In this document: positions 25,517-33,630 of the stretch, piece by piece
Layout: every line of letters begins with the position of its first letter
Numbering within the stretch: the stretch's first letter is position 1
Origin: Litoribaculum gwangyangense
Lineage (GTDB): Bacteria > Bacteroidota > Bacteroidia > Flavobacteriales > Flavobacteriaceae
Assembly (NCBI RefSeq): GCF_039543505.1
Contig: NZ_BAABJW010000004.1
Location: 310,001-374,000 of the forward strand
Direction: 5' to 3'
Length of the DNA: 64,000 nucleotides
The notes under the pieces: generated by a model
Seen by the model: only the letters and a program-made list of their open reading frames with translations
Told to the model about the DNA's origin: nothing
Database searches by the model: none
Program-made: the position numbers and the translations under genes

Positions 25517-27241
25517 ATGAGAACATTATTATTTATATTATGCTTTTTAACGATTACTGCTATAAACGGTCAAGCATGTCCGAGTCTTACCAGTCCAATA
25601 AATGGAGCTACTAATGTCCCTATTAACACTACCATAAGGTGGAATAATGTAGAGGGAGTAACAGGATACATTATAAACATTGGGACATTTTCTGGTGGTA
25701 GCGATTTGGCTTCTACACAAACTGGGGGCAATTTTTATACCCCTCCTTTAGGTTTGCCAGATAACACCGAAATTTTTGTAACCATTACACTATTTTTCTT
25801 CAATCGAGCTGATATAGTTTGTCAAACAGAATCATTCTTTACAGAAAATATTACCACAGTGCCAGCTTGTACAGTTCTTAAATCACCAACAAATAATGCA
25901 ACCGGTATAAATATAGGTTCCAATATTAGTTGGAATTATGCTTTGGGTGCTACAGGGTATTTTTTAACCCTAGGCACTATATCTGGAGCTGGAGATTTAA
26001 TCAATAATTTAGATTTGGGCAATGTTTTGGAATATAATCCTACTGTTGATTTTCCACCGCTAACCGAAATTTTTGTAAGCGTAGTACCATATAACAAAAA
26101 TGGAAGTTTAAGTGCCTGTTCAGAGGAACGTTTTACAACTGGTGCTATTGCCGCATTGCCAAATTGTAGTTCTATTACCTATCCAATTAATGGCCAAACT
26201 AATGTACCATTATCGCCATTAATTGAATGGGAAGCTTCTTTAGGAGCTACAGGCTACATAGTAAGTATAGGTTCTACACCCTTTGAAAATGATATTTTAG
26301 ATGAGGGAATTTTTTCAACAAATTCTACTTTCGTTTTAAACTTTGAGAACAATAGCTTGTACTTTATTCGCATTATACCTTTCAATAGTTCGGGTAGGGC
26401 GTTAGGCTGTGTTCAAACTAGTTTTTCAACAATTTTGGGTTGTGGACCTTTTTTTGATATTGATACGGGTGAATTGAGGACTCTAAATCCTGTTATTGAT
26501 TTTCCCGATGAAGTTGAGATTTGTGTAAACGAACCAAGTAATGTAATCAGTTCTTCAGATCAAGCCGATGGGTATCGATGGTATTATGTTAACCCAATTA
26601 ATGGTGAAGCCATTTTGATTTCTGAAGAAAAGCAATTGAATACTAGTGATACGGGACAATATATTTATGAGGCTTTTAACTACAGTCAAAGCGATAATTC
26701 TGCGATCGAATGTGCATCTCTAAAAGAGTTTAGGGTTATTGAATCCAACGGATTTTTAGCGATTGAAAATGTTTCTGTTAAGGATGTTGATGGCGCACTT
26801 GAGATTTTAATTCAAATGTCTGGACTTGGAAATTATGAATACTCTATTACAAGTGAAAAAGGACCTTTTCAAGACAGCAATTTTTTTCCTAGTGCACCAC
26901 CAGACACGCAAGCGATTTATGTGCGTAATAAAAATGGTTGTGGTAAGGCAGAGTTCCGAATTTCAAATTTAAATGATAAAGCCTTCCCAAGATTTTTTAC
27001 TCCTAATGGAGATGGATTTAATGATTTTTGGCAATATAAGCCTCAAAGCGATGACGATTTTAAAATGGAAACCATTTTTATTTATAATCAATATGGAAAG
27101 CTTATAAAGCAACTGAATCCTTATAGTGAAGGTTGGAATGGAACTGTAAACAGTAAACCTTTGCCAAATTCAGATTATTGGTATAGGGCAAAGGATTCAA
27201 ATGGTAAAGTGTATAAAGGGCATTTTTCTTTGAGAAGGTAA
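25517..27241 (+). CDS. T9SS type B sorting domain (gliding motility-associated C-terminal) protein
   Basis: Secreted or cell-surface protein, 574 residues from ATG 25517 (a TTG three codons earlier is less likely). Signal peptide 1-19 (ITAINGQ-AC). Three degenerate repeats of about 100 residues, each starting with Cys (about 21, 118 and 217), share the pattern SPINGATNVP...W...GATGYIV(S)IGT, like fibronectin-III-type modules. The C-terminal 85 residues, FFTPNGDGFNDFW through IYNQYGKLI to the end YKGHFSLRR, are a CHU_C/TIGR04131 domain that directs secretion by the type IX system. It is probably an adhesin or gliding-related surface protein. It is divergent from the trp operon. Confidence 0.88.
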   Translation: MRTLLFILCFLTITAINGQACPSLTSPINGATNVPINTTIRWNNVEGVTGYIINIGTFSGGSDLASTQTGGNFYTPPLGLPDNTEIFVTITLFFFNRADIVCQTESFFTENITTVPACTVLKSPTNNATGINIGSNISWNYALGATGYFLTLGTISGAGDLINNLDLGNVLEYNPTVDFPPLTEIFVSVVPYNKNGSLSACSEERFTTGAIAALPNCSSITYPINGQTNVPLSPLIEWEASLGATGYIVSIGSTPFENDILDEGIFSTNSTFVLNFENNSLYFIRIIPFNSSGRALGCVQTSFSTILGCGPFFDIDTGELRTLNPVIDFPDEVEICVNEPSNVISSSDQADGYRWYYVNPINGEAILISEEKQLNTSDTGQYIYEAFNYSQSDNSAIECASLKEFRVIESNGFLAIENVSVKDVDGALEILIQMSGLGNYEYSITSEKGPFQDSNFFPSAPPDTQAIYVRNKNGCGKAEFRISNLNDKAFPRFFTPNGDGFNDFWQYKPQSDDDFKMETIFIYNQYGKLIKQLNPYSEGWNGTVNSKPLPNSDYWYRAKDSNGKVYKGHFSLRR

Positions 27242-27316
27242 CTTAATTTTATGTTAAAGACCATAGCGAATTGTTAGGTAATGCATAATTTTAAAGGAAT
27301 AAAAAGCAATTTAAGT

Positions 27317-27853
27317 ATGAAATTAAAAATATGTGTCGTCCTATTTCTCACTTTGATTTCCTGTAACAATTTTCAAAAGGGAAAGGTGGATGTTTCACAA
27401 AATTTAGGAAATGAGGATTCCACAATAAAAAACCTTGATTTAGAGGTTTACGATTATGACGGATTTGAAAAATTTTTAAACCAAAAAAATAACAAAATTT
27501 ATGTTATTAATTTTTGGGCCACTTGGTGCGCTCCATGTGTAAAGGAATTACCATATTTTGAAAAATTAAACTTAAATTATAAAAATGAAAAGGTTGAAGT
27601 TATCTTAGTGAGTTTGGATTTTCCACACTTGTACGATTCCAAACTAAAACCATTTATAAAAGAAAGAAAATTAGCTTCAAAAGTGATTGCTTTAAACGAT
27701 GTAGACATGAACACTTGGATACCAAAAGTGGATGAGACTTGGTCTGGTTCAATTCCAGCAACTATTATCTATAAAAATGATACTAAGAAATTTTTTGAGC
27801 GATCATTTACATATGATGAATTGGAAACCGAATTAAAACAATTTTTAAAATAA
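27317..27853 (+). CDS. TlpA-like thioredoxin lipoprotein
   Basis: Thiol-disulfide oxidoreductase, 178 residues from ATG 27317. An upstream in-frame ATG at 27281 would put 12 residues before the signal sequence. The signal is MKLKICVVLFLTLISCNN with Cys16 as lipid-attachment site. A thioredoxin fold follows with the redox motif FWATWCAPCVKELP, and the cis-Pro loop is SIPATIIY. It is probably periplasmic and may act with the thioredoxin-like protein 7 bp downstream in reducing or oxidising exported proteins. Confidence 0.88.
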   Translation: MKLKICVVLFLTLISCNNFQKGKVDVSQNLGNEDSTIKNLDLEVYDYDGFEKFLNQKNNKIYVINFWATWCAPCVKELPYFEKLNLNYKNEKVEVILVSLDFPHLYDSKLKPFIKERKLASKVIALNDVDMNTWIPKVDETWSGSIPATIIYKNDTKKFFERSFTYDELETELKQFLK

Positions 27854-27860
27854 AATTAAG

Positions 27861-28481
27861 ATGAAAAAAACAATTAAATTATTTTTTGCAGCATGTTTGT
27901 TGCTCCTTATTAGTGCTTTTACAGCGAGTAAAACAATGTATAGTAATGGTTACAAAATTGGTGATGTAGCCGATGATTTTTCATTAAAAAACATAGATGG
28001 AAAGATGGTGTCTTTGGCTGATTATGAAGATGCAAAAGGATTTATTGTGACATTTACATGTAATACGTGCCCATTTGCTGTGAAATATGAGGATAGAATT
28101 ATAGCGTTAAATAAAAAATATGCCTCAAAAGGATATCCTGTCATCGCAATTATGCCAAATAACACCAAAGTTCAACCAGGCGATGCTTTACCAGAAATGA
28201 AAAAAAGGGCAAAAGAGAAAGGATTTACTTTTCCATATCTTATAGACGAGGACCAAACGGTTTATCCCAAATATGGAGCCACAAAAACACCACATATGTT
28301 CGTGCTTCAAAAAACAAAAAAAGGTAATATTGTGAAATATATAGGGGCTATTGATGATAATTATCAAGATGCTTCTGCCGTAACCACCAAATATGTTGAG
28401 CTTGCTGTAGATGCTTTACTTAGTGGCAAGGAGATTAATGAAAAAGAAACTAAAGCAATTGGTTGTTCAATTAAAGTATAA
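27861..28481 (+). CDS. Exported thioredoxin/redoxin family protein
   Basis: 206 residues with a signal peptide (about 1-22). AhpC/TSA-like redoxin fold: GDVADDFSLKNIDGKMVSLA, then the Cys pair in FTCNTCPFAVKYEDRI, PNNTKVQPGDALPEM, and the cis-Pro region GATKTPHMFVLQ. Proteins with this CNTCPFA motif are a widespread periplasmic thioredoxin-like group of unknown substrate. It forms a pair with the TlpA-like gene and is followed by a terminator. Confidence 0.87.
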   Translation: MKKTIKLFFAACLLLLISAFTASKTMYSNGYKIGDVADDFSLKNIDGKMVSLADYEDAKGFIVTFTCNTCPFAVKYEDRIIALNKKYASKGYPVIAIMPNNTKVQPGDALPEMKKRAKEKGFTFPYLIDEDQTVYPKYGATKTPHMFVLQKTKKGNIVKYIGAIDDNYQDASAVTTKYVELAVDALLSGKEINEKETKAIGCSIKV

Positions 28482-28503
28482 TTAGTTTAAAATTAAGATT
28501 ATG

Positions 28504-28537
28504 AAATCTGAAGTTATAATGCTTCAGATTTTTTTTT
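28504..28537 (+). terminator. Terminator after the redoxin pair
   Basis: Ten-bp stem AAATCTGAAG / CTTCAGATTT with an eight-base loop and a following T run, 22 bp behind the redoxin stop. Confidence 0.85.
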
Positions 28538-28589
28538 AAGTATTATATTTTAATGGTAGTTTTGTGGTATGTAAATATTAATAAACAAC

Positions 28590-28907
28590 ATGGGAGATTT
28601 ATCACAAGAAGAATGGAAAGACCAGCTAGCCAATGATGACAATGCTGTAATAATTGATGTAAGAACAGATGCTGAGGTAGCTGATGGCATCATACCTAAT
28701 GCCATTCATTTAGACATATATACCGGTCAAGAATTTATAAATGAAATTGAAAAACTTGACAAAACCAAAAGTTATTATGTATACTGTCGTTCTGGAAATA
28801 GAAGTGGTCAAGCTTGTAAAATCATGGAGGAGCTTGGATTTGAAAACGCATATAACTTAGAGGGAGGCATGTTACAATGGACTGGTGATGTTGTAGATAT
28901 TGATTAA
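28590..28907 (+). CDS. Rhodanese-like domain protein
   Basis: Single-domain sulfurtransferase-like protein, 105 residues, cytoplasmic. It shows VIIDVRTDAEVADGIIPNAI (rhodanese start) and the active-site loop YCRSGNRSGQAC with the persulfide-carrying Cys, followed by LEGGMLQW. A -7-like TAGTTTTG at 28557-28564 may be its promoter, giving a leader of about 20 nt. The sulfur acceptor is unknown. Confidence 0.9.
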   Translation: MGDLSQEEWKDQLANDDNAVIIDVRTDAEVADGIIPNAIHLDIYTGQEFINEIEKLDKTKSYYVYCRSGNRSGQACKIMEELGFENAYNLEGGMLQWTGDVVDID

Positions 28908-29137
28908 TGCCTAAATTCCAATACTAAAAATATCCTTAAAGACTTACCTTAATTTTTTTACTTTTCACTTCCAAAGAAATGTAAAAAAGTGTATATTTGA
29001 GAATCTCCAAATTCTGATCTCTCAACAGATGATTATTTAAGTAGAAATCTGTTTCAGTATTAATTCCCCTATTAATTTTAGCACTATGTGTAAAGGTTAC
29101 GCGTAGCATTAAACTAACCAAACAAATAATTTTTATT

Positions 29138-29908
29138 ATGATTAAAAAATCAATTTCACTATTGTTTATGGTGCTTATCTGTATAAGTGCTAATTTTACA
29201 GTAAATGCGCAAGAAGGTTCAAAGAATTATACGATGCTTGAATCTATTATGCTAACTCCAGACAATGCTAAGTTAAAAGTTTTAGGAGACAATATTCGCG
29301 CCCACAATGCAAAGTATCACAAGGACGGAGTTTACAAATCATCAGTTTATAATATTTCAACAGGACCTAATACAGGAAATATTGTATGGATGATGGGCCC
29401 TTTGATGTTTAAACACCTAGATGCTCGACCAAGTGCTAATGGGCATGATGAAGATTGGAGAGATAATGTAATGCCTTACATAAAAAAAGTCCATACCAGT
29501 GAATATTGGACTATGGATGATAAGTTGTCTAACATGTCTATGATGGATGGGGATAACTCTAAGTTTCCTATTGTATTTGTGAGATATGGAGAGGTTGATG
29601 ACGATCATGGTTATGCCATGGACTCATTTTTTGAAATGGTGGGAAAAACAGTAAAGGCTATGGATGGTGTAAACCCCTGGGGTTTGTATTACAATCAGTT
29701 TAGACAAGGTAACTTAGGCAGGCATGTAGCTGCGGTTAGTTTTTACAAAAACTGGACAGATTTTGACAACGATGTGTCCTTTCGAGATACTTTTGACAAA
29801 ACAATAGGAAAAGACCAGTGGCAAAAATTCATAAACATGGGTGATAGCGTTTTTACTAATACTTGGGACGAAATATGGACATTCAATGCTTATATGAGTG
29901 GTCAATAA
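29138..29908 (+). CDS. Secreted protein of unknown function
   Basis: 256 residues with a clear signal peptide (about 1-24, ending VNAQ). I do not recognise a domain. The mature part is rich in Trp, Met, Asp and His, with GNIVWMMGPLMFKHLDARP in the first half and GLYYNQFRQGNLGRHVAAVS with FYKNWTDF in the second. The size and alternating strands and helices would fit a dimeric alpha-beta barrel-like stress protein, but that is only an impression. It is flanked by its own terminator and by a 230-bp upstream gap, so it is probably monocistronic. Confidence 0.7.
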   Translation: MIKKSISLLFMVLICISANFTVNAQEGSKNYTMLESIMLTPDNAKLKVLGDNIRAHNAKYHKDGVYKSSVYNISTGPNTGNIVWMMGPLMFKHLDARPSANGHDEDWRDNVMPYIKKVHTSEYWTMDDKLSNMSMMDGDNSKFPIVFVRYGEVDDDHGYAMDSFFEMVGKTVKAMDGVNPWGLYYNQFRQGNLGRHVAAVSFYKNWTDFDNDVSFRDTFDKTIGKDQWQKFINMGDSVFTNTWDEIWTFNAYMSGQ

Positions 29909-29951
29909 TTAAAATTTTTATTTGAGGTCATTTAACCTACTATTTTACAAT

Positions 29952-29989
29952 AAAAGCCTTCGCTAAACTAAAAAAGAGTGAAGGCTTTT
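29952..29989 (+). terminator. Terminator after the unknown secreted protein
   Basis: Stem AAAAGCCTTC / GAAGGCTTTT with an 18-base loop and flanking T residues, 43 bp behind the stop. The arms are symmetrical, so it could work on both strands, but no minus-strand gene ends here. Confidence 0.75.
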
Positions 29990-30164
29990 ATGTGAATATT
30001 AGCATTCAACTTTTTTTTTGGTAATTCATCTTTTTTATTTTTCTTGAAGGGGTAAATCTATCTAAATTTACCATTAATTGTATTTATTGTGTCTGGATTA
30101 TAAATCATGTAATTTTTAGCACCTACATTTAATAAATTATTAAATCCTTCATTTTATAAAAAAT

Positions 30165-30434
30165 ATGGAAAACGGTTACGTCATATTAGGAATTATTGCT
30201 TTATTGTTTTTAAGCATGTATGGTTATTCTTATTTATCTGTTTTTAGAGAGAAAATGGTTCAAAAGAATGAACAAAAGAAACAGATGGAGAAAGAAGAGT
30301 TACGACGACAAAGACGTTTGAAAAATCAGGAAATTATTGATGAAAGAGTAAAAGCTTTTAATAAACGAAAAGAGGAAATACAACATGAGCTCATGTTGTT
30401 GGAAAAAATGAAAGCCAAGCAAAAAGTGAGCTAA
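30165..30434 (+). CDS. Small membrane-anchored coiled-coil protein
   Basis: 89 residues: one N-terminal membrane helix (about 5-25, YVILGIIALLFLSMYGYSYL) followed by a highly charged continuous helix rich in Lys, Glu and Arg (KNEQKKQMEKEELRRQRRLK) that should form a coiled coil in the cytoplasm. I do not recognise the family. It has its own terminator, so it is a single-gene unit. Confidence 0.7.
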   Translation: MENGYVILGIIALLFLSMYGYSYLSVFREKMVQKNEQKKQMEKEELRRQRRLKNQEIIDERVKAFNKRKEEIQHELMLLEKMKAKQKVS

Positions 30435-30452
30435 AAATTAATAACTTAAAAT

Positions 30453-30487
30453 AGGCCCATGCAAATATTATTTGTATGGGCTTTTTA
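30453..30487 (+). terminator. Terminator after the small coiled-coil gene
   Basis: Hairpin GCCCATGCAAAT / ATTTGTATGGGC (one G-T wobble) followed by T5, 19 bp after the stop. Confidence 0.85.
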
Positions 30488-30535
30488 GTTTTAAAATATA
30501 CGGCCTAATTAATTCTGTTTTGTTATTTTAGAGGA

Positions 30536-31567
30536 ATGACACACGAATTTAAACAAATTGTGCAAGCAGCTTTGTTCAATCAAGCTTCTAATGTTAAGAA
30601 TGTATTGGCAACAGTAGTAGCCCTAGATGGTTCCTCTTATAGGCATCCCGGAGTTAGAATGTTACTGTCCAGTAATGGGAATATGGTTGGAGCTGTTAGT
30701 GGTGGTTGTGTAGAAAAAGAAGTATGGCGCAGAGCACAATCTGTATTTGAAAATGGTAAACCTAAAATAATGACCTATGACGGTAGGTACCGTTTGGGTT
30801 GCGAGGGTGTATTGTATATTTTATTAGAGCCTTTTGAGGTTTCAAAAGAGTTTGAAAATGCCTTTTTTAATCAAATAGAAAAAAGAACCACATTTACCAT
30901 AAACTCATACTATAAAAAACAGGATGAATGCCTAATTGATTTCTCATCAACAATCGTTTTTGAAAACAATGAAAGATTCACTTTTTTTGAAAAAGATAAA
31001 AATCAAAAAACAGAAGATGAAACCATTCAAATGTTTTCTCAATCACTGCCTCCATGTTTTAAATTACTCATTATAGGGGGCGAGCACGATGCAGTCAGAC
31101 TTTGTAAAATGGCAGCACTTTTAGGATGGGAGGTTGATGTAGTGACATCCATAAAAGACCCTAAAAAACTACTGGATTTTCCTGGAGCAAAAACGGTCAC
31201 TGCTAATACACCGGAAGCCTTTATTTTGGATGGTTTAGATAAAGAATGTGCAGTTGTTTTAATGACACATAATTATGCGCAAGATTTAAGATATCTTTTA
31301 AAATTAAAGGATTGCAAATTGCCGTACATTGGTATTCTGGGCTCTGCCAAAAGGCGTGCGCAACTACAAAGCGATTTGTTTGATTATACTTCCGAATTTA
31401 ATGATGGTTTTTTAGACACTATTTATAGTCCAGCTGGATTAAATCTTGGTGCCATTACACCCGAAGAAATTGCGCTATCCATCATATCTGAAATTTTATC
31501 GGTCATCAGAAATAGGAAACCTATTAGTTTAAAAACCATTTCTGGTAAAATCCATTCTCAAAATTGA
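30536..31567 (+). CDS. XdhC/CoxI family protein
   Basis: Molybdenum-cofactor maturation or insertion factor type protein, 343 residues. The N-terminal XdhC_CoxI domain has GSSYRHPGVRMLLSSNG, GAVSGGCVEKEV and YDGRYRLGCEG. The C-terminal Rossmann domain has LLIIGGEHDAVRLCKMAALL, VLMTHNYAQDLRYL, and YIGILGSAKRR leading to PAGLNLGAITPEEIALSI. Such proteins sulfurate and deliver Moco to xanthine dehydrogenase-type enzymes. No molybdoenzyme gene is in the window. It is translationally coupled with the nucleotidyltransferase downstream. Confidence 0.9.
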   Translation: MTHEFKQIVQAALFNQASNVKNVLATVVALDGSSYRHPGVRMLLSSNGNMVGAVSGGCVEKEVWRRAQSVFENGKPKIMTYDGRYRLGCEGVLYILLEPFEVSKEFENAFFNQIEKRTTFTINSYYKKQDECLIDFSSTIVFENNERFTFFEKDKNQKTEDETIQMFSQSLPPCFKLLIIGGEHDAVRLCKMAALLGWEVDVVTSIKDPKKLLDFPGAKTVTANTPEAFILDGLDKECAVVLMTHNYAQDLRYLLKLKDCKLPYIGILGSAKRRAQLQSDLFDYTSEFNDGFLDTIYSPAGLNLGAITPEEIALSIISEILSVIRNRKPISLKTISGKIHSQN

Positions 31568-32163
31568 GAAATATAGCCATATTGATATTAGCTGCTGGAA
31601 GTGCCTCTAGAATGGGTGCCATAAAGCAGTTATTGCCTTATAAAAATTCTACACTTTTGCAGATTGTTTTAAAAAATGCATTGGGCTCAAAAGCAAATAG
31701 AGTATTTTGTGTCTTGGGAGCCAGTTCTGAAGTCATTAAAAAGGAAACTAAAATGGATACTGTTACTTTTATTGAAAATCCAAATTGGGAAAGTGGCTTG
31801 AGTTCCAGTATTGTTGCTGGAATGGAGTATTTAAATTCGTTGCAAGAACAAGTAGATGCCGTTCTGATTTTGTTGGCTGACCAACCTCATGTAGACTCGA
31901 ATTATATCAATAAATTAATTGATTTATTTAATAATAACACCGATAAAATAATGGCATCAACCTACTCAAATAAAAAAGGGGTGCCTGCAATTTTTCCCTC
32001 ATGTAGTTTTGAAAATCTTATGAAATTAGAAGGCGATAAAGGAGCAAAAGCATTTTTAAATAGCCCAAACTCCAATATTATTTCGTTTGAATTAAACTCT
32101 TCCGATATTTTAAAAGATATTGACACACCTCAGGATTATGAGCAAATTCTAAAAAATAGTTAA
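31564..32163 (+). CDS. MocA-like nucleotidyltransferase
   Basis: 199-residue NTP transferase (NTP_transf_3) resembling molybdenum cofactor cytidylyltransferase MocA. It has the N-terminal nucleotide loop ILAAGSASRMGAIKQLLPY, LADQPHVDSNYINKL and the C-terminal DIDTPQDYEQIL. It starts with TTG overlapping the XdhC stop (TTGA). This is fixed by the conserved N-terminus, since the next ATG would destroy the nucleotide-binding loop. It would convert Moco to the cytosine-dinucleotide form used by the same enzyme family that XdhC serves. Confidence 0.85.
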   Translation: MRNIAILILAAGSASRMGAIKQLLPYKNSTLLQIVLKNALGSKANRVFCVLGASSEVIKKETKMDTVTFIENPNWESGLSSSIVAGMEYLNSLQEQVDAVLILLADQPHVDSNYINKLIDLFNNNTDKIMASTYSNKKGVPAIFPSCSFENLMKLEGDKGAKAFLNSPNSNIISFELNSSDILKDIDTPQDYEQILKNS

Positions 32164-32196
32164 AGAATCACTATTTATTAGTCTAATTCAGTGAAA

Positions 32197-32212
32197 TCGA
32201 AATCGATTTCGA
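32197..32212. promoter_or_regulatory. LacI-type operator A
   Basis: TCGAAATCGATTTCGA is a perfect 16-nt palindrome containing the core CGAAAWCGWTTTCG. It lies 92 bp before the GTG start of the MFS/GH32/fructokinase operon and is the best-formed of four copies in this locus. Confidence 0.75.
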
Positions 32213-32304
32213 GCAGTAATCAATTAATTAATCATGTGTAAAAAATAATCTATTTGAATTTTGATTAATTTAACTAACTGATTTAAAACTAACCAAACTA
32301 AATT

Positions 32305-33630
32305 GTGAATAACAAAATTTTAATATGGTCCATTACTGCAGCATTGGCTGGTTTTTTGTTTGGATTTGATACCGTAGTTATTTCTGGAGCCGATAAAAAA
32401 TTACAATCTCTTTGGGGTTCTTCCGATGCTTTTCATGGTTCCGTTGTTATGGCCATGGCCTTATGGGGTACCGTGTTTGGAGCTTTGTTTGGAGGCATTC
32501 CCACCAACCGATTGGGAAGAAAGAAAACATTAATTTGGATAGGACTGTTTTATTTTATTTCTGCGATTGGTTCTGCGTTGGTAAATGATCCCTACACATT
32601 TGCTTTTTTTAGATTTTTAGGCGGTATAGGTGTAGGCGCATCAACCATTGCTGCACCAGCTTATGTTTCTGAAATTTCTCCTGCAAAAGATAGAGGACGT
32701 TTAGTGGCGCTATATCAATTCAACATTGTATTAGGAATTTTGGTAGCGTTTTTATCGAATTATTTATTGCGAAATGTTGGTGAAAATGCATGGCGTTGGA
32801 TGATTGGAGTGGAGGCATTTCCTGCCCTAATTTATACGATACTAATCTTTACGGTTCCAAAAAGCCCGAGGTGGCTCATTTCAAAAGGTAGAAGTGAGGA
32901 AGCTAAAAAGGTATTGGAAATTATCAATCCAGATGGAGATTCTGAAAAACTTATGCAGGAAATAAAAACCGAAAGTGAAAGCCATACTTCGGGCGAAAAC
33001 ATTTTTATGAAAAGGTATCGATTTCCACTCATGCTAGCGTTTTTAATAGCCATGTTCAACCAATTTTCGGGGATTAATGCTTTTTTGTATTATGCGCCAC
33101 GAATTTTTGAAGAAGCCGGTTTAGGTGAAAGCACAGCCTTATTAAGCAGCATTGGTATAGGAATTACCAATTTATTGTTTACCCTTTTGGGTGTTTTTTT
33201 AATTGATAGATTGGGCAGAAAAGTATTGATGTATATGGGCTCCATAGGTTATATCATCTCATTAAGTTTGGTTTCAATGGCATTTTTTTTAAATTGGGAA
33301 GGTTTAGCAGTTCCGATATTTTTATTCATGTTTATTGCATCACATGCCATAGGTCAAGGCGCTATCATTTGGGTATATATTTCAGAAATATTCCCAAACC
33401 ATTTACGAGCAAGTGGTCAGTCGTTTGGCACCTCGACACATTGGGTATTGGCAGCAATAATCCCATCTTTAGTTCCTATGCTTTTTTCGACTATTGGAGC
33501 AGGTGTAGTCTTTATGATTTTTGCAATAATGATGGTTTTTCAATTGATATTCGTCATTTTCATGATGCCAGAAACCAAAGGTATTTCATTGGAAGAACTT
33601 AGTAAAAAACTCATTAGAGATGACAAGTAA
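32305..33630 (+). CDS. MFS sugar porter (sugar/H+ symporter family)
   Basis: Twelve-TM inner-membrane sugar importer, 441 residues. It shows the sugar porter signatures GFLFGFDTVVISGA in TM1, GRKK in loop 2-3, RFLGGIGVGASTIAAPAYVSE, FNQFSGINAFLYYAP in TM7 and PETKGISLEEL at the end. The start is GTG; the conserved TM1 begins only ten residues in, and no ATG is available. Its stop overlaps the GH32 gene by 11 nt and it sits behind operator A, so it is probably a fructose, sucrose or glucose carrier for the GH32 products. Confidence 0.92.
   Translation: MNNKILIWSITAALAGFLFGFDTVVISGADKKLQSLWGSSDAFHGSVVMAMALWGTVFGALFGGIPTNRLGRKKTLIWIGLFYFISAIGSALVNDPYTFAFFRFLGGIGVGASTIAAPAYVSEISPAKDRGRLVALYQFNIVLGILVAFLSNYLLRNVGENAWRWMIGVEAFPALIYTILIFTVPKSPRWLISKGRSEEAKKVLEIINPDGDSEKLMQEIKTESESHTSGENIFMKRYRFPLMLAFLIAMFNQFSGINAFLYYAPRIFEEAGLGESTALLSSIGIGITNLLFTLLGVFLIDRLGRKVLMYMGSIGYIISLSLVSMAFFLNWEGLAVPIFLFMFIASHAIGQGAIIWVYISEIFPNHLRASGQSFGTSTHWVLAAIIPSLVPMLFSTIGAGVVFMIFAIMMVFQLIFVIFMMPETKGISLEELSKKLIRDDK

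Noticed and set aside
25408..25614. Plus-strand ORF of 68 codons overlapping the start of the T9SS gene
   Set aside because: No family features, and it overlaps the signal peptide and first module of a well-supported gene in another frame.
28936..29121. Minus-strand ORF of 61 codons in the gap before the unknown secreted protein
   Set aside because: AT-rich intergenic DNA, no domain, and no promoter or neighbour in that orientation.
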